From Burkholderiales bacterium UBA954 (lineage in GTDB: Bacteria; Pseudomonadota; Gammaproteobacteria; Burkholderiales; Burkholderiaceae_A), in NCBI GenBank assembly GCA_002293155.1, contig DBCQ01000044.1, positions 25,416-65,592 of the forward strand: a stretch of 40,177 bases of DNA. The letters run 5' to 3'. The notes under the pieces are model-generated. The model was not told where the DNA came from and made no database searches. It was given only the letters and a program-made list of their open reading frames with translations. Position numbers and translations under genes: made by a program. Below are positions 9,366 through 19,078 of the stretch, piece after piece (the first letter of the stretch is position 1; every line of letters starts with the position of its first letter).

Positions 9366-11752
9366 AACGAACCCCGACTCGGCCTGCATCGCTCGCCCCC
9401 AGTGCACCGCAGACCACTAGTTTTTCTGGTCGTCTAATCGGCCATCGCGACGGATTTGGTTTTGTGCGGCCAGACGCCGGGGGTGACGATGTGTTTGTGT
9501 CTCCCAAAGAAATGTTAAAGGCGATGCATGGGGATCGGATTAATGCGCGTGTTGTCGGTACCGATCGACGCGGTAGGCCGGAGGCGGTGATTATCGAGGT
9601 GCTCGAGCATGCCAATCGAAAGCTCGTGGGAAGGCTTGTCAATGAGCGTGGAATTCTGTTGGTCGTGCCGGAGGATCAGCGAATCAAGCATGATGTAATC
9701 GTTGCGCCCATCGACACAATGGGTGCGGAGTCTGGCCAGGTGGTGTCGATTGAAATCATAGACCCACCAACCCGTTACACCCCGCCAGTGGGCCGGGTGG
9801 TGGAGGTCTTGGGTGGTGTTGACGACCCAGGTATGGAAGTTGAAATCGCAGTTCGTAAGTTCGATGTGCCGCATGAATTTTCAGATGAGGCCGAGCGTCT
9901 TGCGAAAAGACTGCCCGATGAGGTCCGGGTAAAGGATTTAAAAGACCGTATCGATCTGCGTGATGTCGCCTTCGTCACCATTGATGGCGAGGACGCGAGG
10001 GACTTTGATGATGCGGTCTATGCCGAGGTGATTCCCGGAAAAGGCTGGCGTTTATTGGTGGCAATCGCAGATGTGAGTCACTATGTCATCAGCGGAGATG
10101 CCTTAGATCGCGATGCCTTTCTGCGCAGTACATCAGTCTACTTTCCGCGTCGCGTCTTGCCGATGCTGCCCGAGAAGCTATCCAACGGCCTGTGCTCCTT
10201 AAATCCAAATGTGGATCGTCTGGCCCTCGTCTGCGATATGGTGATTTCAACGGACGGAGAGGTGAAGGCTTATCAGTTCTATGAGTCTGTGATTCAGTCG
10301 CAGCAACGGCTCACCTATACCCGCGCCTGGTCGGCCTTGTGTGACCCACTCTCAGAGGATGCCCGGCAGCTTGGCCCGCTGGTCGAGACACTGGGCTGTT
10401 TAGAGGAGGTGTTTCGGGCGTTACTTGCTGCCCGTGAAGCACGTGGCGCAATTGATTTTGATTCGGTTGAAACCTATATGCAGTTCGATTCAAACGGCCG
10501 GATTGAAAAAATTCTGCCGCGGGTTCGGAACGACGCTCATCGTTTGATTGAAGAATGTATGCTGGCCGCGAATACCTGTGCCGCAGATATTTTTAAGCGG
10601 GCCAAGCGCCACGGGCTTTTTCGTGTGCACGAGGGGCCAACGCCGGAGCGTCTGCGTACACTTCGGGAATTTCTGAAGGTTCAAGGTCTAAAGCTCGAAG
10701 GCGGTGAGGAGCCTGCTCCTGGAGATTACGCAAGGCTCGCTAAAGAAATTCGTGCGCGGCCAGATTCGCGTCTCATCCAGTCGCTCTTGCTGCGCAGTAT
10801 GCAGCAGGCGATTTACACGCCAGATAACTCGGGCCACTTTGGCCTATCGTATGAGGCATATGCCCACTTCACCTCGCCGATTCGTCGTTATCCCGATTTA
10901 CTCGTGCATCGGGTCATTAAGTCCATTATTCAGAATAAGGGGCACTACGTGCCCGCCTACGGCGACATGGGGCACGATGACCCCGTCACCCGTTGGCGCA
11001 ATATCGGCGATCACTGTTCGGCTGCAGAGCGTCGTGCCGATGAGGCCAGTCGTGATGTCGAGGCATGGCTGAAATGCCAGTACATGAAATCAAAAATTGG
11101 TGAGCAGCTGCGTGGCACGGTCACGGGCGTGGCGCCGTTTGGATTGTTTATTACCCTCGATACCCTTTATGTTGAAGGGCTGGTGCATGTCTCAGAGCTC
11201 GGTGCTGAATACTTTCAACATAACGAAGTGCTTCACGAACTCCGGGGTGAACGCACTGGCCGTCGATTCCGTCTCTACGATAGCCTCGTTGTGCAGGTCG
11301 CGCGTGTCGATCTTGATGCGCGCCGTATCGAGTTTCAGCTCGTACCCAGCATGATTCGCACAACTCGGGCGAGCAAGGCCACAGAGCGCGAGACTGAATA
11401 TGCTCCCCCTGAAGATGTCGAGGAGTCGGAACTGCCCAAGTGGCTTGCCGAGGCCTTGGCGATGCAGCCGAGACAACCGGGTGCACTAAAGCGAGGGAAA
11501 AAGTCAGCAGGCAGTCGGCGGGCAGACGAACCGATCCCGTCGTCAGAGCCCTTGGGGCCAAGGGGTAAGCAGGGTTTGCAGGGCGCGAGGGGCGCCAAGG
11601 GTACTAAGGCTGACAAGAATTCCAAAGTGCAGAAAGCTGACAAAGGTGCCAAGGCAGGCAAGGCCGCTAAAGCAGCCAAGCCCGGGCAGGGTAAGCGCGT
11701 TCCGGTTGCAGGCAAATCAAGAAAAGCGAAACATTCGCGTCGGTCTAAATAA
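9359..11752 (+). CDS. rnr: Ribonuclease R, TTG start
   Basis: RNase R is a processive 3'-5' exoribonuclease that degrades structured RNA and acts in rRNA and mRNA quality control. The 797-residue protein has an N-terminal cold-shock-like domain (GHRDGFGFVRPDAGG). The RNB catalytic domain carries the Asp cluster DGEDARDFDDAVY near residues 208-220 and FTSPIRRYPDLLVHR. An S1 domain follows at about 580-660 (GTVTGVAPFGLFITL). The last ~120 residues are a Lys/Ala/Gly-rich tail with KADK and KAAK repeats, as seen in longer form in many RNase R proteins. An in-frame TAA immediately precedes TTG 9359 and no other start lies before the first domain, so TTG is the likely start. Confidence 0.96.
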   Translation: MSKRTPTRPASLAPSAPQTTSFSGRLIGHRDGFGFVRPDAGGDDVFVSPKEMLKAMHGDRINARVVGTDRRGRPEAVIIEVLEHANRKLVGRLVNERGILLVVPEDQRIKHDVIVAPIDTMGAESGQVVSIEIIDPPTRYTPPVGRVVEVLGGVDDPGMEVEIAVRKFDVPHEFSDEAERLAKRLPDEVRVKDLKDRIDLRDVAFVTIDGEDARDFDDAVYAEVIPGKGWRLLVAIADVSHYVISGDALDRDAFLRSTSVYFPRRVLPMLPEKLSNGLCSLNPNVDRLALVCDMVISTDGEVKAYQFYESVIQSQQRLTYTRAWSALCDPLSEDARQLGPLVETLGCLEEVFRALLAAREARGAIDFDSVETYMQFDSNGRIEKILPRVRNDAHRLIEECMLAANTCAADIFKRAKRHGLFRVHEGPTPERLRTLREFLKVQGLKLEGGEEPAPGDYARLAKEIRARPDSRLIQSLLLRSMQQAIYTPDNSGHFGLSYEAYAHFTSPIRRYPDLLVHRVIKSIIQNKGHYVPAYGDMGHDDPVTRWRNIGDHCSAAERRADEASRDVEAWLKCQYMKSKIGEQLRGTVTGVAPFGLFITLDTLYVEGLVHVSELGAEYFQHNEVLHELRGERTGRRFRLYDSLVVQVARVDLDARRIEFQLVPSMIRTTRASKATERETEYAPPEDVEESELPKWLAEALAMQPRQPGALKRGKKSAGSRRADEPIPSSEPLGPRGKQGLQGARGAKGTKADKNSKVQKADKGAKAGKAAKAAKPGQGKRVPVAGKSRKAKHSRRSK

Positions 11753-11764
11753 AGGAAAGCCTGG

Positions 11765-12526
11765 ATGAGCGATCCCAACGACATCTGTCTGCTCGGTTTT
11801 CATGCGATTCGGGCCCGGTTACGGGCTGCACCGCAATCCATCTCACGGATTGTTTACGATGGTCAGCGTCGAGACACTCGGCTCAATGCCTTACTCAAGC
11901 TTGCGGAGCAGGCGGGCATCAAGGCGGTCTCCGAGTCAACACAGAACATGGATCGGCTTGCAAAGAACCAGCGGCATCAGGGCATTTTAGCGATGGCGTC
12001 AAAGCGTCCACAGCCCGACAGCCTTCTCGATCTACTCGAGCAAATGGAGTCTTTAAAAAAACAAGACCAATGGCTTGTCGTGCTCGATGGTGTTACCGAT
12101 CCCCATAACCTCGGCGCAATTCTGCGATCCGCGGATGCGGCGGGTGCGGCCGCTGTCATCGCGCCACGGGATAAGTCTGCACCCCTCAACGATGTTGCGG
12201 CCCGTGTCTCGGCGGGTGCGTCAGATCATCTTCCCTATCTGCAGGTGACCAATCTCGCGCGGGCGATTGAGGAGCTTCAGCAGTCCGATTACATGGTGAT
12301 TGGGCTTGCGGGCGAGGCCGAGCAGTCGCTCTATGCCACCGACCTGACGGGTAAGATCGCACTCGTTTTGGGGGCTGAGGGTGAGGGCATGCGTCGTCTC
12401 ACCCGCGAACGCTGCGATCAGCTGGTCCGGTTACCCATGCAGGGTTCTGTGGAAAGCCTTAATGTCTCTGTCGCCTGCGGTGTCTGCTGTTATGAGGCAC
12501 TGCGTCAACGTCAGAACAAAAAGTAA
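11765..12526 (+). CDS. rlmB: 23S rRNA (guanosine-2'-O-)-methyltransferase RlmB
   Basis: RlmB methylates the ribose of G2251 in the peptidyl-transferase P loop of 23S rRNA. It is a SPOUT (TrmH-type) enzyme with an N-terminal RNA-binding domain (YGFHAIRARL-like: LLGFHAIRARLRA). The three knot motifs are visible: DPHNLGAILRSADAAG, LVLGAEGEGMRRLTRE, and the C-terminal VESLNVSVACGV. The 253-residue length is normal. AAGGAAAG precedes the ATG and the gap from rnr is 12 bases, so it is likely in the same operon. rnr-rlmB adjacency is widely conserved. Confidence 0.96.
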   Translation: MSDPNDICLLGFHAIRARLRAAPQSISRIVYDGQRRDTRLNALLKLAEQAGIKAVSESTQNMDRLAKNQRHQGILAMASKRPQPDSLLDLLEQMESLKKQDQWLVVLDGVTDPHNLGAILRSADAAGAAAVIAPRDKSAPLNDVAARVSAGASDHLPYLQVTNLARAIEELQQSDYMVIGLAGEAEQSLYATDLTGKIALVLGAEGEGMRRLTRERCDQLVRLPMQGSVESLNVSVACGVCCYEALRQRQNKK

Positions 12527-12607
12527 GTCTGCATAGAATTCACGCGAGGCGCAGCTTTATGAAAGTTCACGCAAGAGTCGGCCTGATGCTGACGATCTAG
12601 TTGCCCG

Positions 12608-13213
12608 CTATTGTTTCTTGGTTCTCTCTCGAAAGCGCCAGGGCTCCTCAGGGGCGAGCTCGGGGTTACGCTGCGAGGCAGATATTCCGGCCCACAGCCC
12701 AATGCGTTGTCGGCGGGCCTCTCGCTCAGCCTCGGCATACAGGCGCTGTCGACTCTCGCTTAAGTCATCCTTGTAACGGTTAAAAAACCAGGCGTAGCCG
12801 CGCTCAATCTGAGCGAGTCCGACATCAATAGCCTTGGGTTCGATAACGACATTGGCGACCCAACGATCGAATCGGTCGCGTTTGATTGGGTCAAGCGTAA
12901 TGTCACCACTAGAGAGCAGGGCTTCGAGGGATTCTTTTGCCTTGACGGAATAGGGCTGCTTCTTTTCTGGTGCATCGATACCCGCAATTCGAACGCGAAC
13001 CGTTGCTCCGTTGGCGGCTTTCAGGTTGAAGGAATCGCCATCAAAGAGCTCAATGATGCGATAGGGGCCTGCAGGTGGCGTATCTTGAGGGGCCCTGCTG
13101 CAGCCCGCGAGCAGAGTAGCTGAAAGAACTGCGACGATGAGCGCTGCTGTAACGCAGGCATTGCCAATTAGACGATGGAGCGCCCGATGATCTACACGAA
13201 CAGCGAGGCCCAT
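12608..13213 (-). CDS. Thermonuclease-family (SNase-like) lipoprotein
   Basis: This 201-residue protein is a staphylococcal-nuclease-fold enzyme predicted to cleave nucleic acid with Ca2+, probably at the cell envelope. The N-terminus has a hydrophobic stretch ending in the lipobox LAGC (Cys38), so it should be a lipoprotein. The domain begins YRIIELFDGDSFNL. Catalytic equivalents are visible: Arg and Glu in RIAGIDAPE, and the second Arg in RDRFDRWVANVVIE. The motif RYKDD...RLYAEAEREAR..RIGLW is the typical SNase C-terminal helix region. It lies 6 bases after the downstream end of the mltB-like gene, probably co-transcribed from its promoter. It converges on rlmB with an 81-base gap that has no clear terminator. 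Confidence 0.9.
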   Translation of the reverse strand: MGLAVRVDHRALHRLIGNACVTAALIVAVLSATLLAGCSRAPQDTPPAGPYRIIELFDGDSFNLKAANGATVRVRIAGIDAPEKKQPYSVKAKESLEALLSSGDITLDPIKRDRFDRWVANVVIEPKAIDVGLAQIERGYAWFFNRYKDDLSESRQRLYAEAEREARRQRIGLWAGISASQRNPELAPEEPWRFRERTKKQ

Positions 13214-13219
13214 AAGACC

Positions 13220-14290
13220 TTAGGCGAGTGATTGAGCGAGTGTTAAAACAGCCGCCGCATACATAAAGCTGCGGTTGTATTGCGTAATCACAAAGAAATT
13301 ATTGGCGGCAAACCAGTACTTCACGCTGGCATCTTCCTCGGGAAGATCGATCAGGCTTGCCATGGTGTCGTGAGAAAGCACCATGAACTGCTGCTGTATT
13401 CCCGCCTGGTGGAGTTGGTCTACCGTATGGACGGGCGCTAACTGCGGGGCAATAAAGGCAGCGACATTCAGGTGGCTCGGAACGATGGCTAGTGTATGGC
13501 TCGGGGTGTCGGGTGACCAGCCGTGGACTTTTAAGAAATTACCTACAGAGGCAATTGCATCGTGTGGGTTATTCAGAAGATCCGCTTTATTCTTCTGGCG
13601 ATACCCCACCGCATAACTTCTCCAGCTTGAGGGCATAAACTGCGGCAGCCCCATGGCACCCGCAAACGATCCCCTCACCTCTTGTAAATTCACAATGCCC
13701 TCGCGGCCCATGATTAACAGGTTTTCTAGTTCTCGGCGAAAAAATTCCCCTCGCCTTGGAGATTCAAATGCCAGGGTGGCTAAGGTTTCTGCGGTCGGAA
13801 ATCGACCGGTATATTTTCCAAACCGCGTTTCGACGCCGATGATGGCGGCAATCACGTGGGGAGGTACCCCGGATTGTCTGTGCACCGATTCGAAAACCTT
13901 TCTGTGTTGCTCAAGAAACACTCTGCCATCTTTAACGCGGCTGGCATCTACGTGCTGAGAGAGATAGCGAGTCCATGAGCGTTTGCGCTCGGGTTCCCCG
14001 GGCTTGGGTGGTGGGGGATTGATCAAGAGTAAGGCCCGGGGTTGAACACCGAGGCCTTGAAACTGTTTTTCTATCCAAGGCCGGGTGAGTCCATTTCTGT
14101 CAGAGATCTCAGAGATAAACTCCTGTACATCGCTGCGACCAAGCCAGCCAAAGCGCAGTCTGTTTTTGAGAGTCTCCTCAAGCCCGGGTAGAGGCTCGTT
14201 GGGCTGAGCCCAGACCCGAGCGGGCGCAAGCGCACCCGCGAGCAGTGATCCTGCGCAACCAAGAAGCAGTTGTCGGCGCGGGGATTTCAT
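13220..14290 (-). CDS. mltB: Lytic murein transglycosylase B (MltB family)
   Basis: This is a peptidoglycan lytic transglycosylase that cleaves the MurNAc-GlcNAc bond to form 1,6-anhydroMurNAc. Motifs: GVETRFGKYTG with the catalytic Glu near residue 154, then FAGAMGLPQFMPSSW and ASVGNFLKVHGW. I chose ATG 14290 because the protein then opens MKSPRRQLLLGCAG, a proper signal peptide ending AGALAPARVWA before QP. An in-frame GTG at 14359 would add 23 residues without signal features. The paired arginines before the hydrophobic core resemble a Tat signal. It has no lipobox at the end of the core, so it may be soluble in the periplasm (like the SltB/MltB group) rather than lipidated as in E. coli MltB. 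Confidence 0.92.
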   Translation of the reverse strand: MKSPRRQLLLGCAGSLLAGALAPARVWAQPNEPLPGLEETLKNRLRFGWLGRSDVQEFISEISDRNGLTRPWIEKQFQGLGVQPRALLLINPPPPKPGEPERKRSWTRYLSQHVDASRVKDGRVFLEQHRKVFESVHRQSGVPPHVIAAIIGVETRFGKYTGRFPTAETLATLAFESPRRGEFFRRELENLLIMGREGIVNLQEVRGSFAGAMGLPQFMPSSWRSYAVGYRQKNKADLLNNPHDAIASVGNFLKVHGWSPDTPSHTLAIVPSHLNVAAFIAPQLAPVHTVDQLHQAGIQQQFMVLSHDTMASLIDLPEEDASVKYWFAANNFFVITQYNRSFMYAAAVLTLAQSLA

Positions 14291-14387
14291 TGGCGTCTTA
14301 GCCCCATTTTTTATAGGCCCTATAGATAGCGGATCTAACTCTCTGGTGAACAGGCGCACGGCCTGTCGGATCTCAGAATTGTCGCAT

Positions 14388-14393
14388 TAGAAT
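14388..14393 (+). promoter_or_regulatory. Candidate -10 element for etfB
   Basis: TAGAAT matches five of six bases of the -10 consensus and lies 32 bases before the first etfB ATG, in the divergent gap with the mltB-like gene. No convincing -35 is seen at 17 bases. Confidence 0.35.
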
Positions 14394-14425
14394 GGAGTCT
14401 GTCCAATTAAATCAGCCAAATGTTT

Positions 14426-15175
14426 ATGAAAATTCTTGTGCCGGTAAAGCGTGTCGTCGATTACAACGTAAAGGTACGTGTCAAGCCGGATCAGTCCGAT
14501 GTCGATATCGCCAATGTCAAGATGTCGATGAACCCATTTGATGAGATTGCGATCGAGGAAGCGACGCGATTAAAAGAGGCGGGGATCGCCACCGAGATTG
14601 TCGCTGTGAGTTGTGGCGCCGCGCAGTCCCAGGATGTCATCCGCACCGCGATGGCGATCGGCGCCGACCGAGGAATTCATGTGCTCTGCGATCAGCCGCT
14701 TGAGCCCCTGGCGGTTGCGAAACTCCTGAAGGCTATCGCGCAAAAAGAATCTGCCCAGCTGGTCATTATGGGAAAACAGGCCATCGATGACGATGCCAAT
14801 CAGACGGGCCAGATGTTGGCGGCATTGTGGAATGTGCCTCAGGCCACTTTCGCATCGCGTCTAGTGGTCGAGGGCAACCAAATCCGTGTCACTCGGGAAA
14901 TTGATGGCGGGCTTGAAACCCTCTCGATGGGGCTCCCCGCAGTCGTGACGACAGATCTACGTCTCAACGAGCCCCGCTATGTCACATTGCCTAACATCAT
15001 GAAGGCTAAAAAGAAGTTGATCGAACAATCCACGCCTACGGATTGGGGCGTTGATATCACGAGCCGACACAAGCTATTAAAAGTCGAAGATCCGCCCAGT
15101 CGAAAGGCGGGGGTCAGGGTTCCCGATGTTGCCGCATTGGTGGATAAATTACGCAACGAAGCAAAGGTAATTTAG
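14426..15175 (+). CDS. etfB: Electron transfer flavoprotein beta subunit
   Basis: EtfB forms a heterodimer with EtfA that carries electrons from acyl-CoA and related dehydrogenases to ETF-ubiquinone oxidoreductase. The start [20 protein letters not shown] is near-invariant in the family, so I place it at ATG 14426; an ATG two codons earlier (14420) would add only Met-Phe. Other signatures are [20 protein letters not shown], the AMP-binding region [18 protein letters not shown], and [20 protein letters not shown]. Length is 249. etfA begins 2 bases after the stop. Confidence 0.97.
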   Translation: MKILVPVKRVVDYNVKVRVKPDQSDVDIANVKMSMNPFDEIAIEEATRLKEAGIATEIVAVSCGAAQSQDVIRTAMAIGADRGIHVLCDQPLEPLAVAKLLKAIAQKESAQLVIMGKQAIDDDANQTGQMLAALWNVPQATFASRLVVEGNQIRVTREIDGGLETLSMGLPAVVTTDLRLNEPRYVTLPNIMKAKKKLIEQSTPTDWGVDITSRHKLLKVEDPPSRKAGVRVPDVAALVDKLRNEAKVI

Positions 15176-15177
15176 AG

Positions 15178-16137
<960 letters not shown>

Positions 16138-16154
16138 ATAAAACGGGCTCCGGG

Positions 16155-16163
16155 TGCTAAAAT
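16155..16163 (+). promoter_or_regulatory. Extended -10 promoter of the rpsP-rimM-trmD-rplS operon
   Basis: TGCTAAAAT combines an extended TGn with a -10 of TAAAAT (five of six matches), 53 bases before the rpsP ATG in the 78-base etfA-rpsP gap. The -35 is not convincing, as expected for an extended -10 promoter. Confidence 0.5.
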
Positions 16164-16215
16164 CGTGGGTTTTCCGCCTCAGCCTGAGGCCCACTGATTT
16201 CACAAGGATTCTTTA

Positions 16216-16470
16216 ATGGTCATTATTCGTTTAGCCCGTGGCGGCGCCCACAAGCGGCCTTATTTCCACATGGTGGCGACCGATTCGCGCAGCCGTCGAG
16301 ATGGCAACTTCATTGAGCGCGTTGGGTTTTTTAATCCCGTTGCGGCAGGTAACGAAGAGAAGCTGCGCATCTCGATGGATCGTGTTGAGTACTGGCGCAG
16401 TAATGGCGCACAGGTGAGCCCGCGCGTGGCACGCCTAATTAAAGAGTTCTCGGCACAAAAGGCCGCGTAG
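16216..16470 (+). CDS. rpsP: 30S ribosomal protein S16
   Basis: S16 is an assembly protein of the 30S 5' domain. The 84-residue sequence opens [20 protein letters not shown] and contains [22 protein letters not shown], both diagnostic, with [12 protein letters not shown] near the end. CACAAGGA lies before the ATG. It is first in the conserved rpsP-rimM-trmD-rplS operon. Confidence 0.98.
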   Translation: MVIIRLARGGAHKRPYFHMVATDSRSRRDGNFIERVGFFNPVAAGNEEKLRISMDRVEYWRSNGAQVSPRVARLIKEFSAQKAA

Positions 16471-16498
16471 AACTGGCGACAGTTCTACTCCAAGACGA

Positions 16499-17053
16499 CT
16501 GAATAAGAGTCTTCTCCCGACCACCAGCGACCCACCGCCTGCGGACTGGGTCGCACTTGCAGAAATCGGCGCTCCGATAGGCTTAAAAGGCGCCGTTCGA
16601 CTCCACACCTTAAAGTCGGTCACCGGTCTCGCAATCGATGAGTCTCTGCTTGTCGATGCGCAGGAATGTTGGGTTCGTCTTTCAAATGGGCAGTGGCTAC
16701 ACAGCCTGATCATGGAGTGTTCCCCTCAGACTCGGGGGTTAAAGCTACAGCTTGCCGACGTCAATGATCGCGACCAGGCCGAGCGTTTGCGGTCGGGGTC
16801 GGTGGGATTATCCCGGTCGAGTTTTCCCGCAGAAAGCGATGACGAAGCCTATTGGGCTGATCTTATTGGGTGTCGCGTGGTTAATCGCGAAGGATTCGAT
16901 TTCGGTGAAGTCAGCGCGATGCAGACCAATGGGGAGCATGATTGGCTGGTGGTGGTGGCCGGATGGATTCCATTTGTGGGCCACTACATTGATGATGTTG
17001 ATCGAGCGAATCGAATTATTCGTGTCGACTGGAATGCGGAGTGGTTCGAATGA
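16499..17053 (+). CDS. rimM: 16S rRNA processing protein RimM, probable CTG start
   Basis: RimM binds S19 and helps mature the 30S head. The N-terminal domain is clear in sequence: DWVALAEIGAPIGLKGAVRL, followed by the C-terminal PRC-barrel region (YWADLIGCRVVN, FGEVSAMQTNGEHDWLVV, IPFVGHYIDDVD). The frame is closed upstream by TAA at 16436. Between that stop and ATG 16712, which is far inside the conserved first domain, I found no ATG, GTG or TTG. The only NTG codon is CTG 16499, giving 184 residues, normal for RimM. No strong ribosome-binding site precedes it. The alternative is a sequencing error near the start. The stop overlaps the trmD ATG (ATGA). Confidence 0.85.
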   Translation: MNKSLLPTTSDPPPADWVALAEIGAPIGLKGAVRLHTLKSVTGLAIDESLLVDAQECWVRLSNGQWLHSLIMECSPQTRGLKLQLADVNDRDQAERLRSGSVGLSRSSFPAESDDEAYWADLIGCRVVNREGFDFGEVSAMQTNGEHDWLVVVAGWIPFVGHYIDDVDRANRIIRVDWNAEWFE

Positions 17054-17778
17054 TCCGGTTTGACGTGATCACACTGTTTCCTGAGATCTTCGATGCCATT
17101 ACCCGACACGGCATCACCGGCCGTGCGATCGACCGCGGCCTGGCGCAGCTGGTCGCGCACAACCTGCGCGATTACGCTCACGATTCTTATAAGACTATTG
17201 ATGATCGACCCTATGGCGGCGGCCCTGGAATGGTCATGATGCCCGGCCCGCTCACGCAGGCAGTCGACGCCGTTAGATTGAGGCAGTCTCAGGCGGGTCT
17301 CTCGCCCGGCCCCGTTATTCTCTTGAGCCCCTGGGGCAAGCCTATCAACCAGGCCCTGATCGATCGGGTTGTGGCTGGCCCCTGCTGGACCATGGTCTGT
17401 GGTCGCTATGAAGGGGTCGACCAGCGTTTTATTGACCGAGAGGTCGACGAGCTCTGGAGCCTTGGGGATTTTGTTCTCTCGGGTGGAGAGATCGCGGCCA
17501 TGGCCGTGCTGGATGCGGCGATTCGTAAGATTCCCGGCGCCCTTGGGGATGCCCAATCGGCCCAGCAGGAATCCTTCGCGAACCCAGAACTGCTGGATTG
17601 GCCCCACTACACCCGGCCAGAGACCTTCAATGGCCTGGCGGTGCCCGACGTGCTTTTATCCGGCCACCATGAGAGAATCTCGGATTGGCGTAGGCAGGCA
17701 GCCCAAGAGGCCACCTTGAAGTTCAGGCCGGATTTGCTCGACAAATCGAGTCACTCGAAAAAATCGCCAAAAAAATAG
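17050..17778 (+). CDS. trmD: tRNA (guanine-N1-)-methyltransferase TrmD
   Basis: TrmD makes m1G37 in tRNAs with G36, preventing +1 frameshifts. It is a SPOUT enzyme. The N-terminus [14 protein letters not shown] fits ATG 17050, which overlaps the rimM stop by four bases (ATGA); an in-frame GTG at 17041 adds only three residues. Signatures are [28 protein letters not shown] and the knot motif [11 protein letters not shown]. Length is 242, normal. rplS follows 71 bases downstream. Confidence 0.97.
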   Translation: MIRFDVITLFPEIFDAITRHGITGRAIDRGLAQLVAHNLRDYAHDSYKTIDDRPYGGGPGMVMMPGPLTQAVDAVRLRQSQAGLSPGPVILLSPWGKPINQALIDRVVAGPCWTMVCGRYEGVDQRFIDREVDELWSLGDFVLSGGEIAAMAVLDAAIRKIPGALGDAQSAQQESFANPELLDWPHYTRPETFNGLAVPDVLLSGHHERISDWRRQAAQEATLKFRPDLLDKSSHSKKSPKK

Positions 17779-17849
17779 CAGTACCGTTAACCCCCATCCT
17801 CTGGGCTAGCAGCGCCTGTGTTGAGCTTACGATGGTTTATGGAGAAATC

Positions 17850-18236
17850 ATGGATCTGATCCAGCAAATTGAGCAAGACGAAATTGCTCGCTTAAACAAA
17901 AAAATCCCCGAGTTCGCGCCGGGCGATACCGTTGTGGTGAGCGTGAGTGTTGTGGAGGGAAACCGCAAGCGTGCCCAGGCCTACGAGGGTGTGGTGATTG
18001 CAAAGCGTAACCGTGGTCTTAACTCGTCCTTTATTGTCCGCAAGATTTCATCGGGCGAAGGTGTTGAGCGTACGTTCCAGCTTTACTCGCCGCTTATTGC
18101 GAGTATTGAAGTGAAACGCCGTGGCGACGTCCGTCGTGCAAAGCTCTACTTCCTGCGTGATCGCTCCGGCAAGTCGGCACGTATCCGCGAGAAGCTCTCT
18201 GCACGCAAACCCGCAGGGGAATCCGCCGAGGCGTAA
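17850..18236 (+). CDS. rplS: 50S ribosomal protein L19
   Basis: L19 lies at the 30S-50S interface. I chose ATG 17850 because the family begins [12 protein letters not shown] and GGAGAAA sits just before it; an in-frame ATG at 17832 would add six residues. Diagnostic segments are [50 protein letters not shown] and [23 protein letters not shown]. Length is 128. It is the last gene of the ribosomal operon, although the Nudix gene starts only 2 bases later. Confidence 0.97.
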   Translation: MDLIQQIEQDEIARLNKKIPEFAPGDTVVVSVSVVEGNRKRAQAYEGVVIAKRNRGLNSSFIVRKISSGEGVERTFQLYSPLIASIEVKRRGDVRRAKLYFLRDRSGKSARIREKLSARKPAGESAEA

Positions 18237-18238
18237 TC

Positions 18239-19006
18239 ATGGCGAACCCTGCAGGCTTTGATCCGCAGGGGGCCGCCATTGAGCCCCGAGCCGCAGAGCC
18301 TGCTCTCCCCGAGCAGGCTTTGTTGTTTGAATATCTTGAAAAGTTATTTCATCGCGCAAGAACCGAGCCTAATTTTCCGAATTGGTCGCCGGAACTCTTG
18401 CACGATCGCCGCAGCCCCGAGGGCCCTCTGGCTGAGCAGGCGCCTATTGCGGCCTCAGTCTTAATTCCTCTGATTGGTCAGGCACCCTCGGTGCTCTTGA
18501 CCCGTCGCACCTCGGGGCTCTCGAGCCATGCAGGGCAGATCAGTTTTCCCGGCGGGCGTGCCGAGGCGTTCGATCAATCAGAAGACACGACCGCATTGCG
18601 CGAGGCCCATGAGGAAATTGGCCTCCTGCCCGACCGGGTCCGGTTGTTGGGCAGGCTGCCGAACTACATCACGGCCTCCGGCTTTTGCGTCACCCCTGTG
18701 ATTGGCTGGGTTGCTGAGCCAGCCGTCTTCACACCCGACCAACGGGAGGTTGAGGAGCTATTTCGGGTACCACTGTCTTTTGTCATGAATCCCGCGAATC
18801 ATCAGGTGCGTGCAGTGACAGCGGATCAGAGCCCGACCGGCAAGCGAATTCGGTTCTATGCCATGCCCTATTTCAGCCCAGAACACGATGGCCGTGAGTT
18901 CTTTATCTGGGGTGCGACCGCGGCGATGTTGCGCAATCTCTACCATTTCTTGTACGCAGCCTGGCATCAGCAGTCGCAGTCGCTCGAGCATCCACAGCGG
19001 CGATGA
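18239..19006 (+). CDS. Nudix hydrolase, CoA pyrophosphatase type (NudL-like)
   Basis: The protein carries the UPF0035/CoAse signature LLTRRTSGLSSHAGQISFPG followed by the Nudix box ending ALREAHEEIGL (catalytic Glu pair near residues 125-126). Enzymes with this signature split CoA and derivatives to 3',5'-ADP and 4'-phosphopantetheine. Of its 255 residues, about 75 precede the signature. It starts 2 bases after the rplS stop, so it may be translated from the ribosomal transcript. The substrate is inferred from family, not visible directly. Confidence 0.9.
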   Translation: MANPAGFDPQGAAIEPRAAEPALPEQALLFEYLEKLFHRARTEPNFPNWSPELLHDRRSPEGPLAEQAPIAASVLIPLIGQAPSVLLTRRTSGLSSHAGQISFPGGRAEAFDQSEDTTALREAHEEIGLLPDRVRLLGRLPNYITASGFCVTPVIGWVAEPAVFTPDQREVEELFRVPLSFVMNPANHQVRAVTADQSPTGKRIRFYAMPYFSPEHDGREFFIWGATAAMLRNLYHFLYAAWHQQSQSLEHPQRR

Positions 19007-19043
19007 CCCCTAATCGTTCGGCAGGCCCCTCTATGGGCTTGAA

Positions 19044-19071
19044 TTGCATCTTCGGCTTGAGCCGTTAGACT
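19044..19071 (+). promoter_or_regulatory. Candidate promoter of the CobD/CbiB-like gene
   Basis: TTGCAT (19044-19049), a 16-base spacer and TAGACT (19066-19071) form a plausible sigma70 promoter. A start about 7 bases after the -10 would fall on or next to the ATG at 19079, giving a leaderless or nearly leaderless mRNA. Confidence 0.35.
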
Positions 19072-19078
19072 AGCGTTC

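Noticed and set aside
12527..12607. Terminator between convergent rlmB and the SNase-like gene
   Set aside because: No GC-rich stem followed by T residues could be found in the 81-base gap.
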